Positions 41,299 to 49,766 of a stretch of DNA of 50,550 bases are shown here, piece after piece. A program made the position numbers and the translations under genes. The notes below the pieces were generated by a model that saw only the letters and a list, made by a program, of their open reading frames with translations, was not told the origin of the DNA and did not search any database. Where the stretch lies: positions 1 to 50,550 of the forward strand of contig CACBFE010000007.1 of NCBI GenBank assembly GCA_902538445.1, written 5' to 3'. Position 1 is the first letter of the stretch, and each line of letters begins with the position of its first letter. The DNA comes from an uncultured Pelagibacteraceae bacterium (lineage in GTDB: Bacteria > Pseudomonadota > Alphaproteobacteria > Pelagibacterales > Pelagibacteraceae).

Positions 41299-42105
41299 TT
41301 GAAAGAACTTAACCATCTAGCAGATATATTCGAAAATTACGACACCTTTGTTATAGATTTATGGGGGGTAATGCATAATGGAATCACACTTAACCCTAAA
41401 GCAATAGATGCAGTAGAAAAACTTAAAAAAAATTTAAAAAAAATTGTATTTCTAACTAACGCACCTAGGCCTACCTCAAAAGTAATAAATTTTTTACTTA
41501 AAATGAAAATGGATAAAAAATATTTGGAGCATGTAATGACCTCAGGTGAAGCAGCAATGCATGCAATAAACCAAAAAAAATTTGGAAAGACATTTTACCA
41601 TCTTGGGCCAGCTAGGGACATCTCTGTATTTGAAAAAGTAAAAGATAACAGAACCGATCTTAAGAGTTGTGATTTTATTTTATGCACAGGATTGTTTGAT
41701 GATTATGATAATGATTTGAATTATTATAAAGAATTTTTATCAAAGCATGTTTCAAAAAAATTAATTTGTACTAATCCAGATTTAATAGTTCATAGGGGCA
41801 GTGTTGAAGAATTGTGTGCAGGTTCAGTAGCGAAAGTGTTTGAGGATCTGGGGGGAGAAGTTGTTTATTTTGGCAAACCACACAAAGAAGTTTATAATAT
41901 GTGTTTTAATTCTAATGAAAAAGTTTTAGCCATTGGCGATAATTTAAGAACAGATATTAAGGGAGCTAACAATTTAAAAATAGATTGTATTTTTATATCT
42001 GAAGGTGTCCATCGAAAAGAATTTAGTAATTTTTCTGAGCTTAATAAACTTTTAGAAAAATATGGTGTAAAAGCAAATTTTTTTCAAAAAGAGTTAAAGT
42101 GGTAA
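41299..42105 (+). CDS. HAD-superfamily class IIA hydrolase
   Basis: Phosphatase of the HAD family (TIGR01459-like), substrate unknown. The family N-terminus LKELNHLADIFENYDTFVID, then LWGVMHNG with the nucleophile Asp in DLWG, starts best at the TTG at 41299, preceded by AAGGAG at 41281-41286 (spacing a little long). The longer in-frame frame to 41197 runs through the groES promoter and has no family resemblance. Motif II is FLTNAPRP, then VMTSGEAAMHAI, LICTNPDLIVHRG, FGKPHKEVYNMCF (motif III Lys) and AIGDNLRTDIKGANN (motif IV). 268 residues. It starts the ribF-ileS-lspA block with one base to ribF. Confidence 0.85.
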   Translation: MKELNHLADIFENYDTFVIDLWGVMHNGITLNPKAIDAVEKLKKNLKKIVFLTNAPRPTSKVINFLLKMKMDKKYLEHVMTSGEAAMHAINQKKFGKTFYHLGPARDISVFEKVKDNRTDLKSCDFILCTGLFDDYDNDLNYYKEFLSKHVSKKLICTNPDLIVHRGSVEELCAGSVAKVFEDLGGEVVYFGKPHKEVYNMCFNSNEKVLAIGDNLRTDIKGANNLKIDCIFISEGVHRKEFSNFSELNKLLEKYGVKANFFQKELKW

Positions 42106-42106
42106 A

Positions 42107-43015
42107 ATGAAAATTTATAAAAATCCAAATTTAAATAGTAAACATTGTAATGGCGTAATCGCAATAGGTAATTTCGATGGATTACATTTAGGTCATCAAA
42201 AAGTTATAAGTGAGGCCAAACGAAAAGCCCAAAAAAATAGATTACCTTTTGGAATTATGACTTTTGAGCCAGTACCTGTAATGTTTTTTAACAAAAAAAT
42301 TAAAAATCATAGAATTAATTCTTTAGAACAGAAAAAGACTCAACTTAAAAAATTTAAATTAGATTTCTTAATTATCATAAAATTTAATAAAAAGTTCTCA
42401 TCCCAATCTGCAGAAAAATTTATAAAAAAAATAATTTTTCAAAAAACTAAATGTAAATATTTATATGTCAGTAAAAATTTTAAATTTGGTTTTAAAAGAC
42501 AGGGTAATATTTTAACTCTTAAAAAATTTGAAAAAAAATATAACTTTAAAAATATTGTCACTCGTCCATTAAAAAAAGGTGACAAAATGATTTCGTCTAC
42601 TTTCATAAGAAAAAAAATAAGATTTGGCAAAATTGAAGAAGTAAATAAATTATTAGGTCGTCGTTGGTGTGTTATTGGTAAAGTAATAAGAGGACAAAGA
42701 AGAGGACGTAAAATTGGTTTTCCAACATGTAATTTAAAATTAAATGATTACGCTCTCCCTAAATTCGGAGTTTATGCTGTGAAAGTTAAAATTAATAATC
42801 TTTTTAAAAATGGTATAGCTAATGTAGGTTATAGACCAACTTTTAATGGGAAAAAATTATTATTAGAAACAAATATATTTGGAATTAACAAAAATTTATA
42901 TAATAAAGAGATTAGTATAAGTTTTAAAAAATTTATAAGACCAGAAAAAAAATTTAAAAATTTGAAATATTTAAAAAAACAAATACAACTTGATATAAAA
43001 CAGGCAAAAAAATAA
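42107..43015 (+). CDS. ribF: Bifunctional riboflavin kinase / FAD synthetase
   Basis: Makes FMN and FAD from riboflavin. The 302 residues have an N-terminal adenylyltransferase domain (about 10-170): AIGNFDGLHLGHQKVISEAK with the nucleotide-binding GxFDGxHxGH, FNKKFSSQSAEKFIKKI near 85, and STFIRKKIRFG near 163. The C-terminal kinase domain (about 180-300) shows GRRWCVIGKVIRGQRRGRKI, GFPTCNL with the ATP-binding Thr, FGVYAVKVKIN and GYRPTFNGKKLLLETNIF. Very lysine-rich, as are its neighbours. It overlaps ileS by one base. Confidence 0.94.
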   Translation: MKIYKNPNLNSKHCNGVIAIGNFDGLHLGHQKVISEAKRKAQKNRLPFGIMTFEPVPVMFFNKKIKNHRINSLEQKKTQLKKFKLDFLIIIKFNKKFSSQSAEKFIKKIIFQKTKCKYLYVSKNFKFGFKRQGNILTLKKFEKKYNFKNIVTRPLKKGDKMISSTFIRKKIRFGKIEEVNKLLGRRWCVIGKVIRGQRRGRKIGFPTCNLKLNDYALPKFGVYAVKVKINNLFKNGIANVGYRPTFNGKKLLLETNIFGINKNLYNKEISISFKKFIRPEKKFKNLKYLKKQIQLDIKQAKK

Positions 43016-45744
43016 TGTCCAAAGACACCTTACAACTTCCCAAAACAGCTTTCTCGATGAAAGCAAGTTTACCACTTAAAGAACCTGAGATTTTAAAGAA
43101 ATGGGAAAAGAATAAAATTTTTGAAAAACTTAGAAAACAGTCTAGCGGAAAAGAAAAGTTTGTTCTTCATGATGGACCACCTTATGCAAACGGTCATATA
43201 CATATGGGTACCGCATTAAACAAAATTTTAAAAGATATGATAACTCGTTTTCATCAGATGAACGGCAGAGATTCTGTTTATGTGCCAGGTTGGGACTGTC
43301 ATGGGCTCCCCATAGAATGGAAAATCGAGGAACAATACAAAAAAAAGAAAAAAAACAAAGACGAAGTCCCTATTAAAGATTTCAGACAAGAATGCAGAGA
43401 ATTTGCAAAAAGCTGGATTGATGTTCATATTAAAGAGTTTAAGAGACTAGGAGTAGTAGGAGATTTTGAAAATTATTACTCTACAATGAGTTATGAAGCT
43501 GAAGCTCAAATTGTAAGAGAGCTAGGTAAATTTCTTTTAGATGGAAGTTTATATCAAGGATTTAAGCCAGTTCTATGGTCTACTGTAGAAAAAACTGCTT
43601 TGGCTGATGCTGAAGTAGAGTATTTAGATCATACTTCTAATACAATTTATGTTGCATTTAAGGTAAAGAAAACTAATAAAGAATTTCTTAAGGACTCAAA
43701 CATCATAATTTGGACTACAACACCTTGGACAATACCTGCCAATAAAGCATTAGCTTTTAATAGTAATATCGAATACTCAGTTTTGGAAATTGAAAATCTA
43801 GAACATTTTAAAGAGAAGAGAATTGTAGTTGCAAAAAATTTAATTGAGTCAATTACTAAAGAATGTGAAATAAAAAGCTTTAAAGTATTAAGGACTTTTA
43901 AAGGATCAGAATTTAAAGGAACCTTGTGTAATCACCCATTTAGCAAAATGGATTTTGATTATGACGTTCCAATGCTGGATGCACAATTTGTTAACTTAGA
44001 GCAAGGAACAGGAATAGTTCATTGTGCTCCTAGCCACGGACCAGATGACTTTAATTTATGTCTAAAAAATAATATTCCATCACTTTATACAGTTGATAAC
44101 GCGGGTGTTTATACTAAAGAAGTCCCATATTTTACAAATACGCATGTGTTTAAGGCAGACCCAATCGTAATAGAAAAACTTAAAGAGCAAAACAAACTAC
44201 TTAAAAATGATAAACTTAATCATAGCTACCCTCATTCTTGGAGATCTAAAGCTCCATTAATTTATAGAGCAACGCCTCAATGGTTTATTTCTATGCAAAA
44301 AAACAAATTAAGAGATAAAGCCGTTAAAGCTATAAGTGAGACTGTTTTTTATCCTAATAAAGGTAAGGAGAGACTTTTGTCAATGATTGAAGGAAGACCA
44401 GACTGGTGTGTTTCAAGACAAAGAGTTTGGGGTGTCCCATTGCCTATATTTATAAATAAAAAAACAAAAGAACCTTTAAGAGATCAAAAAATTATAGATA
44501 GAATTGCCTCTATTTACGAAAAGCAAGGCTCCGATTGTTGGTTTACAGATGATGTTAAAACTTTTTTAGGTGACTATTATGATGCTAAAGATTATGAAAA
44601 ACTTAACGATATAGTTGAAGTATGGTTCGATAGCGGATCAACACATAGTTTTGTTTTAGAGAAAAGAAAAGATTTAAAATGGCCCGCAGATATGTATTTA
44701 GAAGGATCTGATCAGCATAGGGGATGGTTTCATTCTTCCTTATTAGAATCATGTGGAACTAGAGGTAAAGCACCATTTAAAAGTATTCTTTCACACGGTT
44801 TCGTTGTGGATGGCAAAGGTATGAAAATGTCTAAATCGATGGGTAACGTTATCTCCCCAGAAGATATATTGAAAAATTATGGTGCAGACATACTCAGAGT
44901 TTGGGCTTCAGCGTCTGATTACGCTGAAGATTTAAGAATAGATAAAAATATTTTAATCCAACATGCAGAATCTTATAGAAAAATTAGAAATACTTTTAGA
45001 TTTATGCTGGGTAACTTAAAAGACTATTTTGAAAAACAAAACTTTGAAAAAGTTAAGCTTAAAGAATTCGATGAATTGGAACAATTTATTTTACATAAGT
45101 TATTTTCGATTAATAAATCTTTTAATGAAAATTTAAAAAATTACAATTTTCATAAACTATACAAAGAACTTTTAAATTTTTGTACACTTGACCTTTCTTC
45201 GTTTTATTTTGATATAAGAAAAGACGTTCTTTATTGTGATAGCTTAAATTCAAAGAAAAGAAAAAACTGTGTAATCGTTTTGAATATAATTTTAGAAAGT
45301 TTATTAAAGTGGTTTGCTCCAATTTTAGTTTTTACTACTGAGGAAATTTATAGTTTAGTGAACAAAGATAATTCAGAAAGCATTCATGAAAATCATTTTG
45401 TAAAAATTCCAACAAGTTGGCAAAATGAAAAGTTAAATGAAAAATGGTTGAAACTATTTAAAATTAAACAAGATGCAAATATTGCGATAGAGGAGAAGAG
45501 GGCTAACAAAGAAATTGGATCGAGTTTAGAGGCTGAAATTAAGCTTATATTAAAAAAAGATAAATTTGAACTTCTCGATAAATTAGATTTATCAGATTAT
45601 TTTATTGTTTCAAAAGCTGAAAAGGAATTATCAAATAATGACGAAATCAAGATTGAGGTGAAAAAAGCTCAAGGACAAAAATGTGAAAGATGTTGGAAAA
45701 TTTTAGAGAAAAAATGTGAAAGATGCTCAAAAGTTCTCCAATAA
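43015..45744 (+). CDS. ileS: Isoleucyl-tRNA synthetase
   Basis: Class I synthetase of 909 residues. HIGH motif: PPYANGHIHMGTALNKIL near residue 58; editing domain includes WTTTPWTIPANKALAF near 234 and GTGIVHCAPSHGPDDF near 330; WFDSGSTHS and LEGSDQHRGWFHSSLLES near 545-575; KMSKS signature in GMKMSKSMGNVISPED near 602. The C-terminal zinc module has the four-Cys pattern KCERCWKILEKKCERCSK. It has the length of the bacterial type I enzyme (about 900-940). The lspA TTG start lies 17 bases downstream; ribF-ileS-lspA is a widely conserved order. Confidence 0.97.
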   Translation: MSKDTLQLPKTAFSMKASLPLKEPEILKKWEKNKIFEKLRKQSSGKEKFVLHDGPPYANGHIHMGTALNKILKDMITRFHQMNGRDSVYVPGWDCHGLPIEWKIEEQYKKKKKNKDEVPIKDFRQECREFAKSWIDVHIKEFKRLGVVGDFENYYSTMSYEAEAQIVRELGKFLLDGSLYQGFKPVLWSTVEKTALADAEVEYLDHTSNTIYVAFKVKKTNKEFLKDSNIIIWTTTPWTIPANKALAFNSNIEYSVLEIENLEHFKEKRIVVAKNLIESITKECEIKSFKVLRTFKGSEFKGTLCNHPFSKMDFDYDVPMLDAQFVNLEQGTGIVHCAPSHGPDDFNLCLKNNIPSLYTVDNAGVYTKEVPYFTNTHVFKADPIVIEKLKEQNKLLKNDKLNHSYPHSWRSKAPLIYRATPQWFISMQKNKLRDKAVKAISETVFYPNKGKERLLSMIEGRPDWCVSRQRVWGVPLPIFINKKTKEPLRDQKIIDRIASIYEKQGSDCWFTDDVKTFLGDYYDAKDYEKLNDIVEVWFDSGSTHSFVLEKRKDLKWPADMYLEGSDQHRGWFHSSLLESCGTRGKAPFKSILSHGFVVDGKGMKMSKSMGNVISPEDILKNYGADILRVWASASDYAEDLRIDKNILIQHAESYRKIRNTFRFMLGNLKDYFEKQNFEKVKLKEFDELEQFILHKLFSINKSFNENLKNYNFHKLYKELLNFCTLDLSSFYFDIRKDVLYCDSLNSKKRKNCVIVLNIILESLLKWFAPILVFTTEEIYSLVNKDNSESIHENHFVKIPTSWQNEKLNEKWLKLFKIKQDANIAIEEKRANKEIGSSLEAEIKLILKKDKFELLDKLDLSDYFIVSKAEKELSNNDEIKIEVKKAQGQKCERCWKILEKKCERCSKVLQ

Positions 45745-45761
45745 AATAGAAAGCCAATATT

Positions 45762-46247
45762 TTGATTGACCTTAAAAGAATAAAAAACAAAATTCTTCAA
45801 AAAGAAAATTTTTATTTTTCAATTATTATTTTAGTGACCTTTTTTTTAGATAGATTTACAAAAAATATAATTATAAGTGATTTTAGTGAAAGTTCATATT
45901 ATGTAAATAATTTTTTAAATTTTGATTTAATTTGGAATACAGGTATAGGCTTCGGACTACTCAGCTTCAACTCAGATTTATACTATAATTCAATTACATT
46001 TTTAATTTTGGTCGTTATTATATTTCTAGTAATTATGAGTTTTAAATCTGATAATTATGATAAAATAATTTTTTCAATTATAATAGGAGGAGCACTTGGA
46101 AATTTTTACGATAGAATAATTTTTAAAGCCGTACCAGACTTTATAGATTTGCATTTCAAAAGTTTTCATTGGTTTACTTTTAATATTGCTGATATATTCA
46201 TAACAGTAGGATTAGCGTTAATGCTTTTGAGGAAAAAAAAACAATGA
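45762..46247 (+). CDS. lspA: Lipoprotein signal peptidase
   Basis: Inner-membrane aspartyl protease that cuts prolipoproteins. The 161 residues form four hydrophobic helices. Family blocks: ILVTFFLDRFTKNIII (first Asp region), IWNTGIGFGLLSF (corresponds to NxGAAFG), IIGGALGNFYDRIIF with the catalytic Asp, PDFIDLHF, and FNIADIFITVGLALML with the second catalytic Asp. The start appears to be TTG 45762, as no ATG precedes helix 1 in frame. A lipoprotein gene follows directly, overlapping by 4 bases. Confidence 0.93.
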   Translation: MIDLKRIKNKILQKENFYFSIIILVTFFLDRFTKNIIISDFSESSYYVNNFLNFDLIWNTGIGFGLLSFNSDLYYNSITFLILVVIIFLVIMSFKSDNYDKIIFSIIIGGALGNFYDRIIFKAVPDFIDLHFKSFHWFTFNIADIFITVGLALMLLRKKKQ

Positions 46248-46552
46248 TTAGATTCAAACATTTACTGTTATTTTTATTTTTACTACAAGCATGTGGGGGA
46301 ATTAATGATGCAAAAAAAGTTTTAAAAAATCAAAAAACTTCCAACACAGATGAGTTTTTAGTCAAAAAAAAAGAACCTCTTGTGTTGCCTCCTAATTTTG
46401 ATGAGTTACCAAAACCAGGATCTAAATCTCAAACTAAAACTAGTGAGGGTAACGATATAAAAAAAATTTTAAAAGCTCCGCAGACTGAGGACTTATCTAT
46501 AAAAAACAGCTCTTCAATCGAAGATGTTATCTTAGAAAAAATTAAAGAGTAA
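46244..46552 (+). CDS. DUF3035 family lipoprotein (BamF-like)
   Basis: A 102-residue lipoprotein: signal peptide with lipobox LLLQACGG (lipid-modified Cys near residue 17), then the family core TDEFLVKKKEPLVLPPNFDE and LPKPGSKS. Members of this family have been reported as an extra subunit (BamF) of the outer-membrane beta-barrel assembly machine in Caulobacter. The rest is a charged, low-complexity tail with Lys/Ser/Glu, shorter than in larger relatives. Next to lspA, its processing enzyme, by a 4-base overlap. The BamF role in this organism is inferred. Confidence 0.8.
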   Translation: MIRFKHLLLFLFLLQACGGINDAKKVLKNQKTSNTDEFLVKKKEPLVLPPNFDELPKPGSKSQTKTSEGNDIKKILKAPQTEDLSIKNSSSIEDVILEKIKE

Positions 46553-46556
46553 ATAA

Positions 46557-47729
46557 TTGATAAATATTAAAAAAAAAAATTTTTCATTAAAATTTAAAAA
46601 AGTTTTTGATGAGATTGCCAAAGATATAAATTTTCAAAAAAAAAAGACAATTGGTATATTAAGTAAAGATTATAAGTTTAATTTTAAAACTAAAGAATTA
46701 AAAAGATTTAAAAAATTTAAAACTATTGCCTTAATAGGTATGGGCGGTTCTATTCTAGGCGCTGAGGCTATTAGCAATTTCTTAGGAAAGAAAATTAAAA
46801 AAAAGGTTTATTTCTTCAATGATTTGAATGAAAATAAAATTTCTAATTTCAAAAAAAAGGAAAATATCTCAAGTGTTCTTTTTTTAATTATTTCGAAATC
46901 TGGTAACACAATTGAGACTTTGGCTAATGCTTTTTCTTTAAATTTACTAAAAAAAAATTCTAATAACGTAATTATAATTTCAGAGAGGAAAAATAACCTT
47001 TTGTTTAATATTAGTAGAAATCTCAATTTATTTCATATCGATCATAAAGACTATGTGGGAGGTAGGTACTCTGTTTTATCTGAGGTAGGAATAGTACCCG
47101 CTTATCTAATGGGCGTTAATATAACTAACCTTAGAAAAAAAATAAGAGATTGTTTAAATAAGAGTAATAAAGTTTTTTTAAAATATAACTCAATTAAGAT
47201 GGCTGAGCTTTTAATCTTTAAGAGAAACAATAATTTAATCTTTTTAAATTATGTTCCTGAATTAGAAAAATTTTTATATTGGTGTCAACAACTCATAGCT
47301 GAAAGTTTAGGAAAGAAAAATAAGGGTTTCCTGCCTGTTGTTTCAAATGTTCCAAAAGATCATCATAGTTTGTTACAATTATATTTAGACGGACCCAGAG
47401 ATAAATTTTTTAGCATTTTTAGCTTTGAAAATAAATCAAAGAATAAATTAAATTTAAAATCTAAAATTTATAAAAAAATTAACTTAAATAAAAAAAGATT
47501 AAGCACAATTAAGAATGCACAAAAAAATGCTTTGATAAAAGCCTTTAAAAAAAAGAAAATACCTTTTAGAGAATTTAAAATTAAAAAATTAAATGAGGAA
47601 ACGCTCGGTAAATTATTTTCGTATTTTATTGTCGAGACAATATTAATTGGCAAATTGGTTGGCATAAATCCTTTCAATCAACCAGCTGTAGAGGAAGTAA
47701 AAGTTTTTACAAAAAAATTACTTAAATAA
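46557..47729 (+). CDS. pgi: Glucose-6-phosphate isomerase
   Basis: Interconverts glucose-6-phosphate and fructose-6-phosphate. The 390 residues form two SIS-like domains: TIALIGMGGSILGAEAISNF near residue 62, ISKSGNTIETLANAFSLNLL near 118, YVGGRYSVLSEVGIVPAYLM near 165, DHHSLLQLYLDGPRDKFF near 268, and GKLVGINPFNQPAVEEVK near the C-terminus with the catalytic Lys position. It is shorter than enterobacterial Pgi (about 550) and somewhat shorter than the Gram-positive type (about 450), but motifs are intact. TTG start at 46557. It overlaps the convergent rsmD by 8 bases. Confidence 0.92.
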   Translation: MINIKKKNFSLKFKKVFDEIAKDINFQKKKTIGILSKDYKFNFKTKELKRFKKFKTIALIGMGGSILGAEAISNFLGKKIKKKVYFFNDLNENKISNFKKKENISSVLFLIISKSGNTIETLANAFSLNLLKKNSNNVIIISERKNNLLFNISRNLNLFHIDHKDYVGGRYSVLSEVGIVPAYLMGVNITNLRKKIRDCLNKSNKVFLKYNSIKMAELLIFKRNNNLIFLNYVPELEKFLYWCQQLIAESLGKKNKGFLPVVSNVPKDHHSLLQLYLDGPRDKFFSIFSFENKSKNKLNLKSKIYKKINLNKKRLSTIKNAQKNALIKAFKKKKIPFREFKIKKLNEETLGKLFSYFIVETILIGKLVGINPFNQPAVEEVKVFTKKLLK

Positions 47730-48285
47730 AGACTCCAAAAATAATTTTTGATCTTCCATATTGTTTGATCTCAACTGTTTTAAAAATATCACGAAAGTCT
47801 TCTTTAGATTTTTTTTCCCTGTGAACTATTATTATGTGGTTTTTTTTATAAATTTTGGATTCTTTTAATGTTTCTAAAATATTTATAAAATTTGTATCAG
47901 CAAAAGGGGGGTCCAAAAAAAAAATATGAAATTTTTTTTTAAATCTTTTAATTAAATTTGTGTTTATTTGATCATTATAAATATTTGTTTGATTAATAAT
48001 TGAAAGTTTTGATAAATTTTCTCTTAAAATATTAATAGTTGAAACATTTTGTTCAACAAATGTTACCTTTTGGGCTCCTCTAGATATACATTCTATACCA
48101 AAAGATCCTACCCCAGAGTATAAATCTAAAATATGTGAATTTTTAATTTTTGGTTTTATTAAATTTGAGTGTTCTAAAATATTAAATATATTTTCTTTTA
48201 CAGAGTCTTTAAGAGGTCTTGTAATAAAATTTTTTATGTAATTAATTGACTTTCCTTTTAACGTGCCGCTTATTATTCTCATCAA
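47722..48285 (-). CDS. rsmD: 16S rRNA (guanine(966)-N2)-methyltransferase
   Basis: SAM-dependent methyltransferase modifying G966 of 16S rRNA. The 187 residues show RIISGTLKGKSINYIKNFIT, RPLKDSVKENIFNIL near residue 24, the SAM-binding LDLYSGVGSFGIECISRGAQ near 52, and the catalytic FLDPPFADTNF near 122 (the DPPY/F motif). Length fits RsmD (about 185-200). It overlaps purD by 4 bases and pgi by 8 (convergent). Confidence 0.94.
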   Translation of the reverse strand: MMRIISGTLKGKSINYIKNFITRPLKDSVKENIFNILEHSNLIKPKIKNSHILDLYSGVGSFGIECISRGAQKVTFVEQNVSTINILRENLSKLSIINQTNIYNDQINTNLIKRFKKKFHIFFLDPPFADTNFINILETLKESKIYKKNHIIIVHREKKSKEDFRDIFKTVEIKQYGRSKIIFGVFI

Positions 48286-49544
48286 TTAATTACTTTCCAA
48301 CCTATATCTTTACGGAAATATCCCTTTTTCCAATTAATTTTTTTAATTATAGAATTTATTCTTTTTCTTATTTTTAAAAAATCGATTCCAGTGGATGTAA
48401 CATTTAAAACTCGGCCACCATTTGTTCTCAGCTCATCATTAATAAATTTTGTACCAGCATGATAAATAAAATCTTCTTTTCTTAAATTTATTTTATTAAT
48501 ATTTTTAATCTTTAAATTATTTTTGTATTTAACCGGATATCCTTTTGAGCACAAAACTACAGTCATACATTTTTTTTCACTCCATTTTATTTTTGTTTTG
48601 TTTAATTTTTTGGATATTGATTTATTAAATATTTTAACAATGTCTGTTTTAAGTCTAGGCAGTATAACTTGACATTCCGGGTCACCCATTCTTATATTAT
48701 ATTCAATTAAATAAGGATTATTCTTACTTATCATTAATCCGGCATATAAAAAACCTGTGTAAGGTTTTTTTTCCTTTTTAAGGGCAACTAACGTTGGTTT
48801 TATTATTCGAGATATTATTTTTTTTTCTAATGATTTGGTTATAATCGGAGCTGGTGAGTATGCTCCCATACCACCTGTATTTGGTCCTTTATCTTGCTCG
48901 TAAACTCTTTTGTGATCTTGAGCCGTTCCAAAGAATTTGAAGCTATTTTCATCAACCAAAACAAAATAACTTGCCTCTTCTCCTTTTAAGAATTCCTCTA
49001 AGACAACACTTTTAGATGATTTGAATTTTCCTTTAAATATATCATTGGATACATTAAACACTTGTTTATTTGAATTACATATAGTCACCCCTTTACCGGC
49101 AGCCAAACCATCTGCTTTCACGACTATCGGAAGTTTACAATTCATTAAAAATTTTTTGACATCTCTAATTTTTTTACAAACTTTAAATTTAGCTGTTGGA
49201 ATTTGATTTTTTAAACACATTTTTTTCATAAAAGCTTTTGAGCCCTCTAATTTCGCTGCGTATTTATTTGGACCAAAAACTTTGATTTTTTTATTTTTTA
49301 AAAAATCAACTATTCCTTTAACAAGTGGTTCTTCAGGTCCGACAACTACTAGGTCGATTTTATAAAATTTTAACAACTTATATAATTTTTTAAAATTTAA
49401 AATATCAACATCTACGTTGGTAGCCATTTGAGAGGTGCCAGCATTTCCTGGAAAACACACTATTTTCTTAACTAAATTCGATTGATAGATCTTTTTACAC
49501 AAAGCATGCTCTCGCCCACCACTACCGATTAATCCAATATTCAT
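48282..49544 (-). CDS. purD: Phosphoribosylamine-glycine ligase
   Basis: Second step of purine synthesis, joining glycine to phosphoribosylamine. The 420 residues form an ATP-grasp enzyme: MNIGLIGSGGREHALCKKIY at the N-terminus, LVVVGPEEPLVKGIVDFL near residue 63, VVKADGLAAGKGVTICNS near 142, FKFFGTAQDHKRVYEQDKGP and NTGGMGAYSPAP near 215-240, and GFLYAGLMISKNNPYLIEYN and RMGDPECQVILPRL near 270-300 (metal-binding Glu/Asn). Complete. It is divergent from the DUF2093 gene, 24 bp apart. Confidence 0.96.
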   Translation of the reverse strand: MNIGLIGSGGREHALCKKIYQSNLVKKIVCFPGNAGTSQMATNVDVDILNFKKLYKLLKFYKIDLVVVGPEEPLVKGIVDFLKNKKIKVFGPNKYAAKLEGSKAFMKKMCLKNQIPTAKFKVCKKIRDVKKFLMNCKLPIVVKADGLAAGKGVTICNSNKQVFNVSNDIFKGKFKSSKSVVLEEFLKGEEASYFVLVDENSFKFFGTAQDHKRVYEQDKGPNTGGMGAYSPAPIITKSLEKKIISRIIKPTLVALKKEKKPYTGFLYAGLMISKNNPYLIEYNIRMGDPECQVILPRLKTDIVKIFNKSISKKLNKTKIKWSEKKCMTVVLCSKGYPVKYKNNLKIKNINKINLRKEDFIYHAGTKFINDELRTNGGRVLNVTSTGIDFLKIRKRINSIIKKINWKKGYFRKDIGWKVIN

Positions 49545-49556
49545 GATAAAATATTG

Positions 49557-49562
49557 TATAAT
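49557..49562 (+). promoter_or_regulatory. Possible -10 element of the DUF2093 gene
   Basis: A perfect TATAAT at 49557-49562 sits 7 bases before the ATG at 49569, so predicted transcription begins at the A of the ATG. No good -35 is found; support is limited to the -10 and its spacing. Confidence 0.35.
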
Positions 49563-49568
49563 TTATTG

Positions 49569-49763
49569 ATGATTAAAAAAAAAGCTAAACTTAAATTTAA
49601 ACACAACTATTTTGAAATTGTAGAGGAAGGCGATTATGTTTTGTGCGCTATTTCTGGTAAAGAAATAAAACTACAAAATTTAGACTATTGGAATGTTGAC
49701 CTACAAGAGGCTTATTTTTCTCCTAAAGAAGCAAATGCAAGATTTAAAGAAAAAAAAAAATAA
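49569..49763 (+). CDS. DUF2093 family protein
   Basis: A 64-residue protein of an alphaproteobacterial family of unknown function. Diagnostic patterns: AKLKFKHNYFEIVEEGDYVL, CAISGKEIKLQNLDYWNVDL and QEAYFSPKEANARF. I start at ATG 49569 (MIKKKAKLKF), not an earlier TTG or ATG-like extension at 49554, because family members begin here and a TATAAT lies just ahead. The single Cys in the CAxSG turn resembles half of a zinc ribbon. Convergent with lpxL, 3 bases away. Confidence 0.88.
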   Translation: MIKKKAKLKFKHNYFEIVEEGDYVLCAISGKEIKLQNLDYWNVDLQEAYFSPKEANARFKEKKK

Positions 49764-49766
49764 TTT

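Noticed and set aside
41168-41300. CIRCE (HrcA) operator before groES
   Set aside because: No TTAGCACTC-N9-GAGTGCTAA-like sequence; a sigma32-type promoter is present instead.
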